From Streptosporangium album (lineage in GTDB: Bacteria > Actinomycetota > Actinomycetes > Streptosporangiales > Streptosporangiaceae): a stretch of 64,000 nucleotides of DNA. Every line of letters begins with the position of its first letter. Positions within the stretch are counted from its first letter, which is position 1. Shown one piece after another: positions 45,618 to 53,891 of this stretch. A program made the translations under genes and the position numbers. The stretch is from NCBI RefSeq assembly GCF_014203795.1, contig NZ_JACHJU010000003.1:186001-250000 (forward strand), given 5' to 3'. The notes under the pieces are model-generated. The model was not told the DNA's origin, ran no database searches, and saw only the letters and a list, made by a program, of their open reading frames with translations.

Positions 45618-46625
45618 ATGGAGGAGTTGCTCGGCACGGCCAGGGCATGTGCGATCTTGGGAAGGTCGCGGGCCACGTTGCACCGGCGCCGTAATCCCAC
45701 CCCGCCCCGGCTGGGTCCACGCCGCCCATTTCATCACCCGGCCCAATTGTCGGAACACGAGCGCGAGCAGGTGCTGGCCGTGCTGGACTCGCCCCGGTTC
45801 GCCGACAAGTCACCGGGCCAGGCGTGGGCGACCCTGCTGGACGAGGGCGTCTACCTGTGCTCGCAGGCCACGATGTACCGGCTGCTGCGCCAGCGCGGCC
45901 AGTCCGGTGAGCGGCGCGTCCAGGCCGTCCATCCGGCGAAGAAGAAACCCGAACTGGAAGCCGACGGGCCGAATCAGGTGTGGTCGTGGGATATCACGAA
46001 ACTAAAAGGACCGGTGCGCGGCGTCTATTACCTGCTGTATGTCATCATCGATATCTTCTCGCGGAAAGTGATCTGGTGGGAGATCTGGCCGACGGAGACG
46101 GGAACCCTTGCCAGGGAGTTCATCGAGCACGCGATCGAGGCCAACGGCGGGATCGCCCCCGGCGCGATCCACGCCGACCGTGGCACCTCGATGACCTCGA
46201 ACACCGTTTCCGGGCTGCTCGCGCTGCTGGGAATCGACCAGTCCCATTCACGGCCGCGTGTGTCCAACGACAATCCGTACTCAGAAGCGCAGTTCAAAAC
46301 ACTCAAGTACTGTCCCGCGTTTCCTGGCACGTTCGGGTCCATCGAAGATGCCAACGTCTTTTGCGACCAGTTCTTCCGGTACTACAACAATGAGCATCGC
46401 CATTCCGGCATCGGAATGCACACCCCGGCATCGGTGCACGACGGCTCCGCGGCCGAGATCCACGCCAGGCGGGCCGCCACGCTGAACGCGGCGTTCCTGG
46501 CCCACCCCGAGCGGTTCCACGGCCGGCGGCCCTGTCCGCCGCCGCTGCCCTCACGAGTGTGGATCAACAAACCACCCACGACCCAAGAGGTCGATCCTTC
46601 ACCACAAACCACACAAGTAGCCTGA
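45618..46625 (+). CDS. IS3-family OrfB DDE transposase
   Basis: The 335-residue OrfB has the rve integrase core with the catalytic triad in SWDITKL, HADRGTSM and NPYSEAQFKTLKY, and the HTH_21 segment (YLCSQATMYRLLRQRGQSGE) before it. ATG 45618 is the first in-frame start, but the coding frame is open further upstream to the slippery site at 45528, so the active product is probably OrfAB. The sequence looks intact, suggesting recent activity. Confidence 0.92.
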   Translation: MEELLGTARACAILGRSRATLHRRRNPTPPRLGPRRPFHHPAQLSEHEREQVLAVLDSPRFADKSPGQAWATLLDEGVYLCSQATMYRLLRQRGQSGERRVQAVHPAKKKPELEADGPNQVWSWDITKLKGPVRGVYYLLYVIIDIFSRKVIWWEIWPTETGTLAREFIEHAIEANGGIAPGAIHADRGTSMTSNTVSGLLALLGIDQSHSRPRVSNDNPYSEAQFKTLKYCPAFPGTFGSIEDANVFCDQFFRYYNNEHRHSGIGMHTPASVHDGSAAEIHARRAATLNAAFLAHPERFHGRRPCPPPLPSRVWINKPPTTQEVDPSPQTTQVA

Positions 46626-46646
46626 TGTCTCAACCGGTTTGACAGA

Positions 46647-47069
46647 TTCCGCCTGGATCTGGTGGATCTGCTGTGGAAGGCCTACCTGCGTCGCTTCGAC
46701 CAAGAGCATTTCCACCGGTTCGCCAAGGTCTACCTGGGCATGGCCCGCGCCCACCTTTCCTCCGCGCAGGCCACCGACCGCTGGATGCATCTGATCATGG
46801 CCGCCTACGCCCAACTCCGGCTGGCCAGCCCGCACGTCGATGACCTGCGCCGCCCCTGGCATCCACGCCCCGAACCGGGAAGGCCGCTCAGCCCGTACCG
46901 GGTCCGCCTCGGCTTTCGCCGTCTCCGTGCGAAATTGGGGACGCCCGCCGGCTCGCCGAAACTCACCCGACCCGGACCCGGACGCCCAAAAGGATCAAGG
47001 AACCGGCCGAAGGACAAGCGTCCGCCCTACCGAAAGACCGTAACGACCGGCAACGAACACCGAGAGTGA
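46647..47069 (+). pseudogene. IS701-type DDE transposase, C-terminal part
   Basis: This open frame resumes at FRLDLVDLLWKAYLRRFDQE immediately after the IS3 right end and contains the conserved C-terminal segment around the third acidic residue (RRFDQEHFHRFAKVYLG). It ends in a basic tail (RPKGSRNRPKDKRPPYRK). It completes the 44008-45052 fragment. A few codons may be lost at the junction. Confidence 0.88.
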
Positions 47070-47177
47070 CGTTAAATCGCAAGCTAAGGACCCATAACAC
47101 CGCGATAGGGGCTTTTTGCCACATCCCTTGGAGCTGTCCGGCCAATACTTTGACAGCACCCCCCACAAGGAGTGTGC

Positions 47178-48302
47178 ATGTTCAGTCGAGGTTCCCTCCT
47201 GGCCGGCGTCGCCACCGTGGCGCTGTTCCTGACCGCCGGCACGGCCTCCGCAAACGCCGCGCCCGCCCCCCTCGCCCCCAAACCCCCGTCCCCCTCGGTC
47301 GTCGACGCCATGCAGCGCGACCTCGGCCTCACCGCCGAACAGGCCGTCACCCGACTGGCCAACGAAGAACGTGCGATGACCACGGAGTCGGCTCTGAGCG
47401 CCACGCTCGGCGCCACGTACGCCGGCGCCTGGCTCAACGGCGACGCCTCCCAGCTCATGGTCGCCACCAGCGACGCCGCCGCCGCCGGCGCCATCAAGGC
47501 CAAGGGCGCCCAGCCCGTGATCGTCAGCCGCACCCTGGAACAGCTCAACGCGGCCAAGGACAGGCTCGACCAGGCGCCGGCCGAGGCGAAGGCGGGCGCG
47601 TCCCTCTGGTACGTCGACACCCCGACCAACACCGTCGTGATCCTGGCCGCCCAGCAGGCCGCGGCCGACGCCCTCGTCGCCGCCGCCGGGGTGGACAAGG
47701 AGGCGGTCCGCGTGGTCGCCTCCGCCGAGCGGCCCCAGACCTTCATCGACATCATCGGCGGCAGGGCCTACTACATCGGTGGATCCCGCTGCAGCGTCGG
47801 CTTCTCCGTCACCAGGGGAAGCACCCCCGGATTCGTCACCGCGGGCCACTGCGGCAGGGCCGGTTACGGCACCACCAGCCCGACCGGCACCTTCCAGGGC
47901 TCCTCGTTCCCCGGCAACGACTACGCGTGGGTCGCCGCCCCCGGCAACACCCCCCGGCCCTGGGTGCGGGGTTCCGGCGGAGCCAACGTCATCGTGCGTG
48001 GGTCCACCCAGGCCGTGGTCGGCTCCTCGATCTGCCGCTCCGGCTCCACCACCGGCTGGCACTGCGGCGTCATCCAGCAGCACAACACCAGCGTGACCTA
48101 CTCCCAGGGCACGGTGACCGGCCTGACCCGTACCACCGTGTGCGCCGAGCCGGGCGACTCCGGCGGGTCGTTCATCTCCGGCAGCCAGGCCCAGGGCGTG
48201 ACCTCGGGCGGCTCCGGTAACTGCTCCTCCGGCGGCACGACGTACTACCAGCCGGTCAACGAGATCCTGTCCGTCTACGGACTGACCCTGACGGTCGGCT
48301 GA
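47178..48302 (+). CDS. Secreted S1 family (streptogrisin/alpha-lytic-type) serine protease
   Basis: The 374-residue preproenzyme has a signal peptide (GSLLAGVATVALFLTAGTAS), a long propeptide of the alpha-lytic protease type (to about residue 190) and a mature chymotrypsin-like domain that probably starts near DIIGGRAYYIGGSR. The catalytic triad is His 224 (TAGHCG), Asp 248 (GNDYAWV) and Ser 328 (GDSGGS), with paired cysteines around each. I chose ATG 47178, five bases after AAGGAG, over the GTG at 47172 that overlaps that site. The composite IS ends 90 bases upstream, so the insertion may have changed this promoter. A terminator follows. Confidence 0.93.
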   Translation: MFSRGSLLAGVATVALFLTAGTASANAAPAPLAPKPPSPSVVDAMQRDLGLTAEQAVTRLANEERAMTTESALSATLGATYAGAWLNGDASQLMVATSDAAAAGAIKAKGAQPVIVSRTLEQLNAAKDRLDQAPAEAKAGASLWYVDTPTNTVVILAAQQAAADALVAAAGVDKEAVRVVASAERPQTFIDIIGGRAYYIGGSRCSVGFSVTRGSTPGFVTAGHCGRAGYGTTSPTGTFQGSSFPGNDYAWVAAPGNTPRPWVRGSGGANVIVRGSTQAVVGSSICRSGSTTGWHCGVIQQHNTSVTYSQGTVTGLTRTTVCAEPGDSGGSFISGSQAQGVTSGGSGNCSSGGTTYYQPVNEILSVYGLTLTVG

Positions 48303-48318
48303 TCTCCCTTCTCGCCAC

Positions 48319-48353
48319 CCCGTCTTGACGGGTCACCCCCTCGTCAAGACGGG
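48319..48353. terminator. Hairpin terminator after the S1 protease gene
   Basis: CCCGTCTTGACG (48319-48330) and CGTCAAGACGGG (48342-48353) are perfect 12-base arms around an 11-base loop, 16 bases after the protease stop. Confidence 0.8.
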
Positions 48354-48479
48354 CACCCCCCAACGGCCGAGGAACCCGGCGGAAGCGCCGGGGATCAACC
48401 GTCCCGCCCCGGCTCCCGGGAGATCCACGGCGGCGGGCCCGAGACCGCCCTGCCATGGCACCGGTGAGAGCTCCTGGGG

Positions 48480-48533
48480 CGTCGAGCCCCTTCCGGAAGG
48501 TCCGCACGCGGGCCCTCCGGGAGGGGCTCGACG
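48480..48533. terminator. Large hairpin in the convergent 48303-48617 gap
   Basis: CGTCGAGCCCCT (48480-48491) pairs exactly with AGGGGCTCGACG (48522-48533), and parts of the 30-base interior (TCCGGAAGG, CCTCCGGGA) also pair. It lies 85 bases beyond the end of the minus-strand acetyltransferase gene and is a likely terminator for it. The rest of the 315-base gap shows nothing else. Confidence 0.6.
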
Positions 48534-48617
48534 TCTGGAGCCGGACGCGCACGGGTCCCGCGGTGCCGTCGCCGCAAGCGGGGATCCCGCCACCGCGCCC
48601 GGCACGCCGTGGGCGGC

Positions 48618-49115
48618 TCAGGCCAGTGACTTCTCGAAACAGCGCGATCCCTCAAGCCGCTCGTAGGGAGGGAAGAGCGGGATGGCGGCGTACCCCTCCC
48701 GCTCGTACACCCGCACGGCGTCAGGCTGGCGGTCTCCGGTCTGCAGGATGATCCGCACCCCGCCGAGCGCGCGGGCCGCGTCCTCGGCCGCCGCCAGCAG
48801 CGCGCGCGCCACGCCCGTGCCCCGGTGGGTCAGGGCCACGTACATCCGCTTGAGCTCCAGGTCGGCGCCGAGCCTGCGCAGCGCGACATGGCCGACAGGC
48901 AGGTCCGGTCCGGCGTAGGCGACCCCGGTGTAGGCGACGGACTCGGGCTCGACGTGCATGCCCCGGGGCAGGTAGTCGGGCTTCTCTGCGAACCGGTCGG
49001 CGTAGCGGGCACTCATCTCCTCCTCCATCGCATCGCGCAGCGCGACGGCCGCGGCGTCGTCCCAGCCGACGGACCTGACAACGATCACATCGGTCCGATC
49101 CGCGGATGCGGTCAT
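48618..49115 (-). CDS. GNAT family N-acetyltransferase
   Basis: The 165-residue protein has the GNAT fold: beta strands around VGHVALRRLGADLELKRMYV, the acetyl-CoA loop RGTGVARALLAAAEDAARAL (R/Q-x-x-G-x-A form) and the closing AVRVYEREGYAAIPLFPPYE. It transfers an acetyl group from acetyl-CoA to an unknown amine, possibly a small molecule or drug. The ATG at 49115 follows GGGAG. It is divergent from the MFS exporter across 222 bases, a common pairing for detoxification genes. Confidence 0.9.
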   Translation of the reverse strand: MTASADRTDVIVVRSVGWDDAAAVALRDAMEEEMSARYADRFAEKPDYLPRGMHVEPESVAYTGVAYAGPDLPVGHVALRRLGADLELKRMYVALTHRGTGVARALLAAAEDAARALGGVRIILQTGDRQPDAVRVYEREGYAAIPLFPPYERLEGSRCFEKSLA

Positions 49116-49269
49116 GCGAAATCTCCCGTCTCCCTGTTACGGCCACCCGAGAATCCTGACAGCTCCGGGTCCGGTGGCCGGTCCCGCCCCCGGGTCCGGG
49201 GCGACCTCGCCAAGTTGACACCGGGCTGTCCCGTGCTCCACATTTAACTGCGCGACGCAACATATGTGT

Positions 49270-49286
49270 GACACATAATATGTGTC
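49270..49286. promoter_or_regulatory. 8+1+8 palindrome between the acetyltransferase and the MFS exporter
   Basis: GACACATA-A-TATGTGTC (49270-49286) is a perfect palindrome in the AT-rich segment 50-70 bases upstream of the MFS start. Several further CATATG/ACACGTGTG-like short palindromes surround it. TetR- and MarR-type repressors that control exporters bind sites of this size, but no such regulator is encoded in the window. Confidence 0.5.
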
Positions 49287-49337
49287 GCGATTGCACACGT
49301 GTGTTCACGCACACTCTCCTCCTGAAGGAACACCTCC

Positions 49338-50765
49338 TTGCCCGCATTCGCCCATCCGGCCACGGCGGCGCAGACGTTCTCCCCGAGAAAACGCTGGGCC
49401 GTCCTCGCCGTCATCCTCAGCGCCGACGTCCTGGACCTCCTCGACTCGACGATCACCAACATCGCCGCCCCGACCATCGCCGAGGACCTCCACGGAGGCG
49501 AGGCCCTCATCCAGTGGCTGGGGGCGGGTTACGCCCTCGCCCTCGGTGTCCTCCTCGTGGCGGGCGGACGACTCGGCGACAGGTACGGTCGCCGTCGCCT
49601 GTTCCTCATCGGGATCACCGGTTTCACCCTCGCCTCGATCGCCTGCGGGCTGGCCCCGGCCCCCGGAGCGATCATCGTCGCCCGGCTCGTCCAGGGCGCG
49701 TTCGGCGCCCTGCTGATCCCCCAGGGGTTCGGCATCCTCGGCGCGGTCTTCCCCCGCGACCAGATCGGCAAGGCCTTCAGCGCCTTCGCCCCGGTCATGG
49801 GGATCTCCGCCGTCGGGGGTCCCCTCCTGGCCGGGGTCCTCATCGACGCCGACATCCTCGGGCTCGGCTGGCGCTCCATGTTCCTGATCAACATCGTGCT
49901 CGGCGGCATCGCGATCCTCGCCGCGGCGAAGCTCCTGCCAGAAGACACCGGCGATCCGGACGTCGCCGTCGACGGCATCGGCTCCGGCCTGCTGGCCGCG
50001 GCCATGCTCGGCCTGCTCTCCGGCCTCATCACCGGGTCCACGAGCGGCTGGACGCTCGTCCCGATAGCGCTCGTCGTGGGCGGCACCGTCTTCTTCGGCC
50101 TGTTCTGCCACCGTCAGCGCACGGCGGAGAGCCCGTTGATCAAACCCTCGCTGCTGGGAAACCGGGGATTCACCTCCGGTCTCATCCTGGGCGTCGTCTT
50201 CTTCGCCGCCGTGTCCGGGATTCTCTACGCCCTGTCGCTCTTCATGCAGAACGGTCTCGGCTACCCGCCGCTGAACGCGGCACTCGGCCTGGCCCCCATC
50301 GCGGTGGGCATCGTCATCGCCTCCATCGCCTCCTACCGGCTCATCGGCAGACTCGGACGCGACCTCGTCCTCATCGGCCTGGCCATCACCCTGACCGGCA
50401 CCGGCTGGCTACTCGCCCTCGTCCTCACCGCCGGGACCACGGTGGGCGCGTGGGCACTCGTCCCACCGGTACTGATCATCGGTCTGGGCATGGGCACCTG
50501 CTTCGGAACCATCTACGACGTCACCATCGGCGACATCGGACCACGGGAGGCGGGCAGCGCCAGCGGCTCGCTCAGCGCGGTCCAGCAGCTGTCCAACGCC
50601 ATCGGGGCGGCCGTGGTCACCACCGTCTACTTCACGGCCCTGGCCGACGGCGGCGAAGCGCGGGCCATGACCCACAGCCTCGCCGCCGTCGCCGCCGTCA
50701 CCGTCGTCTGCTGCGGCCTCGTCCGGCTCCTCCCGCGCAAGGCCCTGCCCCAGGACCACCAGTAG
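49338..50765 (+). CDS. DHA2-family MFS drug:H+ antiporter (EmrB/QacA type)
   Basis: The 475-residue inner-membrane protein has about 14 membrane helices. It shows the DHA2 marks LDLLDSTITNIAAPTIAEDL in helix 1 (motif D1), GRLGDRYGRRRLFLIGITGF (motif A) and GPLLAGVLID near motif C. Such proteins export lipophilic drugs, dyes or pathway products using the proton gradient. The start is TTG 49338, preceded by GAAGGA; it gives the normal N-terminus. The stop codon shares its last base with a MITE-like element. The substrate is unknown. Confidence 0.93.
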   Translation: MPAFAHPATAAQTFSPRKRWAVLAVILSADVLDLLDSTITNIAAPTIAEDLHGGEALIQWLGAGYALALGVLLVAGGRLGDRYGRRRLFLIGITGFTLASIACGLAPAPGAIIVARLVQGAFGALLIPQGFGILGAVFPRDQIGKAFSAFAPVMGISAVGGPLLAGVLIDADILGLGWRSMFLINIVLGGIAILAAAKLLPEDTGDPDVAVDGIGSGLLAAAMLGLLSGLITGSTSGWTLVPIALVVGGTVFFGLFCHRQRTAESPLIKPSLLGNRGFTSGLILGVVFFAAVSGILYALSLFMQNGLGYPPLNAALGLAPIAVGIVIASIASYRLIGRLGRDLVLIGLAITLTGTGWLLALVLTAGTTVGAWALVPPVLIIGLGMGTCFGTIYDVTIGDIGPREAGSASGSLSAVQQLSNAIGAAVVTTVYFTALADGGEARAMTHSLAAVAAVTVVCCGLVRLLPRKALPQDHQ

Positions 50766-50909
50766 TGCTTTGTGGATCTTCGCCGTGACGAGGGTCGGCC
50801 CGATGGATGCACCGCAAGGCGGAGGAGGAGCTCATAACGGAGTTATGGGCGACAACACCGCGGGGCGCCATCGGGGCGACCGCAGCAGGCGGAAAGATCC
50901 ACAAAACAC
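50765..50909. mobile_element. MITE-like 145-bp inverted-repeat element
   Basis: The left end GTGCTTTGTGGATCTTCGCC and the complement of the right end, GTGTTTTGTGGATCTTTCC, match at 15 of the first 16 bases (50769-50780 and 50894-50905 are exact 12-base arms). The 145-base interior encodes no transposase. This is the structure of a miniature inverted-repeat element derived from an IS. No target duplication is obvious. It lies between the MFS gene stop and the reductase promoter. Confidence 0.6.
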
Positions 50910-50969
50910 GTCCCAGTCCCTCGGCCCCTCGAGACCGTTGTAACAACCAACATGAAAAGGAAACCCGAC

Positions 50970-51851
50970 ATGACCATCCTCGTCACCGGAAGCCGCGGAC
51001 TCGTCGGCAGCACGCTTGTGGCACTTCTCCGGAGCCGCGGGCTCGACGTGCGGGCGGCGTCCAAGGACCCCGGCAAGCTCAGCCTGCCCGCAGGCGTACC
51101 GGCGGTGACCTGCGACCTCACCGATCCGGGCACCTTCCCCGCGGCGCTCGAGGACGTCGCCTCGGTCTTCCTCTACGCCGAGGCGTCACAGATCGGCCCG
51201 TTCGTCGAGCAGGCCGCCGCGGCCGGGGTCCGGCACATCGTGCTGCTGTCGACCAGCGCGGTCCTCGGGCCCGCCGCCGACGACGACCCCATCGCCGCGT
51301 CGCACCTGAAGGTCGAGGAAGCCCTGGCGGCCTCGTCCGTCGAGTCGACGTTCCTGCGTCCGGGCTCCTTCGCGAGCAACGCGCTGCAGTGGTCCTGGGC
51401 CATCAGGTCCACCGGTACGGTGAACCTCCCCTATCCCGGTTCCCACACCGACCCCATCCACGAGGCGGACATCGCCGAGGCGGCACTCGCCGTACTCACC
51501 GACCCCCGGCTGGCCGGCGGGAAGTACACCCTGACCGGGCCGGAGTCCGTCACCTTCCGGGAGCAGCTCGACCACATCTCCCACGCGACAGGCCGGCCCG
51601 TGACGGTCAACGCCGTGAGCCGCGAGGAGTGGAAGGCCGAGATGGCCGGCTACATCCCCGGGGACTTCGCGGACGCGCTCCTCGACTGGTGGCGGTCCAC
51701 CGACGGTTCACCGGCCGAGATCACCCGGACCGTCGAGGAGTTGACCGGCCACCCGGCCCGCGACTTCGCCGCCTGGGCCCGGGACCACGCCGGCGACTTC
51801 ACGGACCAGCCGTCACAGCGGCCCCGGGCCGCCGGTCAGCCGGCGACCTGA
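50970..51851 (+). CDS. NmrA/SDR-like NAD(P)-binding reductase
   Basis: The 293-residue protein is an atypical SDR of the NmrA/quinone-oxidoreductase-2 group. It has TGSRGLVGSTL as the glycine-rich dinucleotide site, a DLTDPGTF turn, an AAGVRHIVLLSTSAVLG strand-turn and a substrate domain with TDPIHEADIAEAAL. The Tyr-x-x-x-Lys catalytic pair of classical SDRs is absent. It may bind NADPH as a redox sensor or reduce quinones. ATG 50970 follows AAGGAAA; an ATG at 50952 is in frame but less well placed. Its 3' end overlaps the converging ABC remnant by 16 bases. Confidence 0.88.
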   Translation: MTILVTGSRGLVGSTLVALLRSRGLDVRAASKDPGKLSLPAGVPAVTCDLTDPGTFPAALEDVASVFLYAEASQIGPFVEQAAAAGVRHIVLLSTSAVLGPAADDDPIAASHLKVEEALAASSVESTFLRPGSFASNALQWSWAIRSTGTVNLPYPGSHTDPIHEADIAEAALAVLTDPRLAGGKYTLTGPESVTFREQLDHISHATGRPVTVNAVSREEWKAEMAGYIPGDFADALLDWWRSTDGSPAEITRTVEELTGHPARDFAAWARDHAGDFTDQPSQRPRAAGQPAT

Positions 51852-52183
51852 GCCGTGCCCGGGGTCTGGGCCGACACCAGGGCGGCGTAACGGCCTCCCC
51901 GGGCGACCAGACCCTCATGGGTGCCGCGCTCCACGATCCGCCCCTCGTCGACCACCAGGATGAGGTCGGCGTCCTTCACCGTGCTCAACCGGTGGGCGAT
52001 CACGATGCGCGTCTGGGTCAGCCAGCCGAGGTTGGCCTCGATCCTCGCCTCGGTGGTGCTGTCGAGATGGCTGGTGGCCTCGTCGAGCAGCAGGATCTTC
52101 GGCCGGGAGAGCAGTGCGCGGCGGCGGCGCAGGCCGCGGAGCAGCAGCACGCCGGATTCAAGCGTCGTCGCGAGGTCACTCAT
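51836..52183 (-). pseudogene. ABC transporter remnant of the RiPP cluster (internal deletion)
   Basis: The 115-codon frame opens with MSDLATTLESGVLLLRGLRR, which looks like the genuine N-terminus of a RiPP-associated ABC permease/ATPase. It then jumps directly to ALLSRPKILLLDEATSHLDS (Walker B and D-loop), RIVIAHRLSTVKDADLILVV (H-loop) and the C-terminus. The transmembrane domain, Walker A and signature motif are missing, so an internal deletion of roughly 400-500 codons removed the core while keeping the frame. The start overlaps the end of the ATP-grasp remnant (ATGA). Confidence 0.8.
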
Positions 52184-52390
52184 GATCCATCCCTGTTGTC
52201 CGTCTCCACGAGCCAGTCGGCGATCGCGTCGCTGATGGGCAACCCCGTGCGCTGCTCCACGAAGCCCCAGGCCCCGTTGGGGTTGATCTCCAGGAACACG
52301 TACTCCCCCTCCGGGGTGAGGATGAGGCCGATGGCGCCGCAGTTTCGGCAGCACCGTGTCGTCCTGCCGGTCGCTCAGTATCAGGATCAT
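52180..52390 (-). pseudogene. ATP-grasp peptide maturase remnant (internal deletion with frameshift)
   Basis: ATG 52390 starts MILILSDRQDDTVLPKL, a typical N-terminus of the ATP-grasp RiPP maturases (MvdC/D, TgmB type). In another frame the C-terminal piece follows at once: CGAIGLILTPEGEYVFLEIN, PNGAWGFVEQRTGLPISDAI and ADWLVETDNRDGS. The catalytic middle (~240 codons) is deleted and the join is out of frame, so no working enzyme is made. The C-terminal stop overlaps the ABC remnant start. Confidence 0.8.
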
Positions 52391-52558
52391 GTCCGTCCCG
52401 TCACGGAAGAAGAGGTGGCGGAGCGGGAGAACCCGCTCCGCCACGGCAGATCAGTCAGCGACCTGCTCGGCCGGTGCGCCGGGGGGGCGAGGCGGCGGAC
52501 ACCGCGCGCTCCGCCGCCGCCTCGCCCGGTCCGGCGTCCGCGGACCGAGGGGGTGTCA

Positions 52559-52584
52559 CCGGGCGGGGCTGTTCACCCGCCCGG
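52559..52584. terminator. Hairpin between the RiPP precursor and the maturase remnant
   Basis: CCGGGCGGG (52559-52567) and CCCGCCCGG (52576-52584) form a perfect 9-base stem with an 8-base loop, 18 bases after the precursor stop. Hairpins at this point commonly raise precursor expression relative to the modifying enzymes in RiPP operons. Confidence 0.65.
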
Positions 52585-52601
52585 GGACACCGTTCCGATC
52601 G

Positions 52602-52742
52602 TCAGCTGATGTCCCACTCGCAGGCCTGGCCCTTGCTGTTGCGCCAGGACACGGTCATCCGGCCGCCGGCGACCTCGCCCAGCTCGGCCTCGGTGAGCTC
52701 GGCCCCCTCGAACGGGATGTCATCAATGTTGATCTTGGACAT
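52602..52742 (-). CDS. Putative ATP-grasp-type (graspetide-like) RiPP precursor peptide
   Basis: The 46-residue peptide starts at ATG 52742 behind GGAGGGG. Its leader MSKINIDDIPFEGAELTEAE is acidic and ends in the double-glycine motif EVAGG (residues 23-27). The 19-residue core that follows (RMTVSWRNSKGQACEWDIS) offers Thr, Ser, Lys, Glu and Asp side chains for ester or amide ring closure, plus one Cys. It lies upstream of the ATP-grasp and ABC remnants in the same direction, which supports the class call. With the maturase and transporter deleted in cis, the product can only be matured by enzymes encoded elsewhere, if at all. Confidence 0.65.
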   Translation of the reverse strand: MSKINIDDIPFEGAELTEAELGEVAGGRMTVSWRNSKGQACEWDIS

Positions 52743-52941
52743 GCTTGTCCCCTCCATAGAACCGGCGCGACGGCCCCTCGGACCGCCGCGACCCGGTGAT
52801 CATCTGAGAGGTCACTTGTGAACCACCGGTGACCGCGGCCCCTGAGTGGCGGGACGGCCCGCGGCCGTGACGCGCCGGCTCGAAGGCGCTTCTCTCACGC
52901 GAACGATCGAGCCTGGCGAGATCCGGCGCGTAAGTTCGAGG

Positions 52942-53685
52942 CTAGGCGATGCCTCCCGTGGCACGGATGTTCTGGCCGGTGAGCCAGCGTCCGTCGGGAC
53001 CGGCGAGGAAGGCGACCACGTCCGCCACGTCCGCCGGCTGCCCGAGGCGGCCCAACGGGGTGATCCCGGCGACCGTCCGCAGGGCCTCCTCGGAGTTGGT
53101 GCCGCGCAGGAGGTCGGTGTCCGTCGCGCCCGGGGAGACCGTGTTCACGGTGATGCCGCGCGCTCCGAGCTCCAGGGCCGCGACGGCGGTCAACTGCTCG
53201 ATCGCTCCCTTGCTGGCCACGTAGGGGGCGATACCGCGCGCGGGACGGACGGTGTTGAGGGTGGAGATGTTGACGATGCGCCCATTGTCGCGCATGTGCC
53301 TGGCCGCGTACCGGACGGTCAGGAAGGCGGACTTGGCGTTGACCGCCATGACACGGTCGTACAGCTCCTCGTCGGTGTCGGCGATGGAGGTCGGGGCGAA
53401 GCCCGGCGCGGCGTTGTTCACCAGGAGGTCCAGCCCTCCGAGATGCCCGCCGGCGGCGTCCATCAGCCGCTCCGCCGCCCCCGGATCGGCGAGCTCGGCC
53501 CGGATGGCCCGGGCGTTGCCGCCCGCCTCCTTGACCGCCCGCTCGACCTCGGCCGCGGCGTCGGCGTTCTGGGCGAAGCTGAAGACCACGTCCGCCCCGT
53601 CGCGGGCGAGACGTTCCACGATCGCCCGGCCGATGCCCCGGGACCCTCCGGTGACGACGGCCGCCTTTCCCTCCAGCGCTGCCAC
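52942..53685 (-). CDS. Classical SDR family oxidoreductase
   Basis: The 247-residue enzyme has the classical SDR signatures: the cofactor site TGGSRGIG, NNAAP, the catalytic Ser in NISTLNTV and the YVASK active-site pair, then VSPGATDTDLL. The closing WLTGQNIRATGGIA is typical of FabG-like ketoreductases. It reduces or oxidises an unknown keto or hydroxyl group with NAD(P)(H). The GTG start at 53685 has GGAG upstream. It looks monocistronic. The roughly 200 bases between it and the upstream fxsA gene end include several copies of a short AGCGGCCGG motif. Confidence 0.92.
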   Translation of the reverse strand: MAALEGKAAVVTGGSRGIGRAIVERLARDGADVVFSFAQNADAAAEVERAVKEAGGNARAIRAELADPGAAERLMDAAGGHLGGLDLLVNNAAPGFAPTSIADTDEELYDRVMAVNAKSAFLTVRYAARHMRDNGRIVNISTLNTVRPARGIAPYVASKGAIEQLTAVAALELGARGITVNTVSPGATDTDLLRGTNSEEALRTVAGITPLGRLGQPADVADVVAFLAGPDGRWLTGQNIRATGGIA

Positions 53686-53891
53686 TTCGATCTCCGTTCA
53701 AAGTCGGCTCAGAGATCGAACCTACGCCAGGACGGCCACGACCCGCCACCGTGTCCGCCGGTGCCGGTCGGCTCGGCTGGCCGCTGGTCCGGCCGGCGAA
53801 CGAGGCGCTGTTCCGCCTCTCGCTCCGCCGTCTGGCCGAGCTCAGCGGCCGGTGAGATGATCAGCGGCCGGCGAGCTCGGAACCGGCCGGG

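Larger units (their letters stand above)
45053..46646 (+). mobile_element. IS3-family insertion sequence nested in the IS701-like element
   Basis: The ends are TCTGTCAGAC at 45053 and its imperfect complement finishing TTTGACAGA at 46646; a second matching block, GAGACAT, follows inside each end. The element is 1594 bp and holds overlapping orfA and orfB with a frameshift signal. No clear target duplication is visible at its borders (CTC versus TTC), so the exact edges may be off by 2 bases or a small deletion accompanied insertion. Confidence 0.85.
43818..47083 (+). mobile_element. IS701-like insertion sequence, disrupted by an IS3-family element
   Basis: Terminal inverted repeats CTTGCGATTTAA (43818-43829) and its complement (47072-47083) bound the element, and the direct repeat CTAAG flanks it on both sides (43813-43817 and 47084-47088). 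A CTAA/YTAR target is what IS701-family elements use. The single transposase is split by the IS3-type insertion at 45053-46646; without it the element would be about 1.67 kb. It lies between the Spo0M-like gene and the S1 protease gene without cutting either. Confidence 0.82.
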
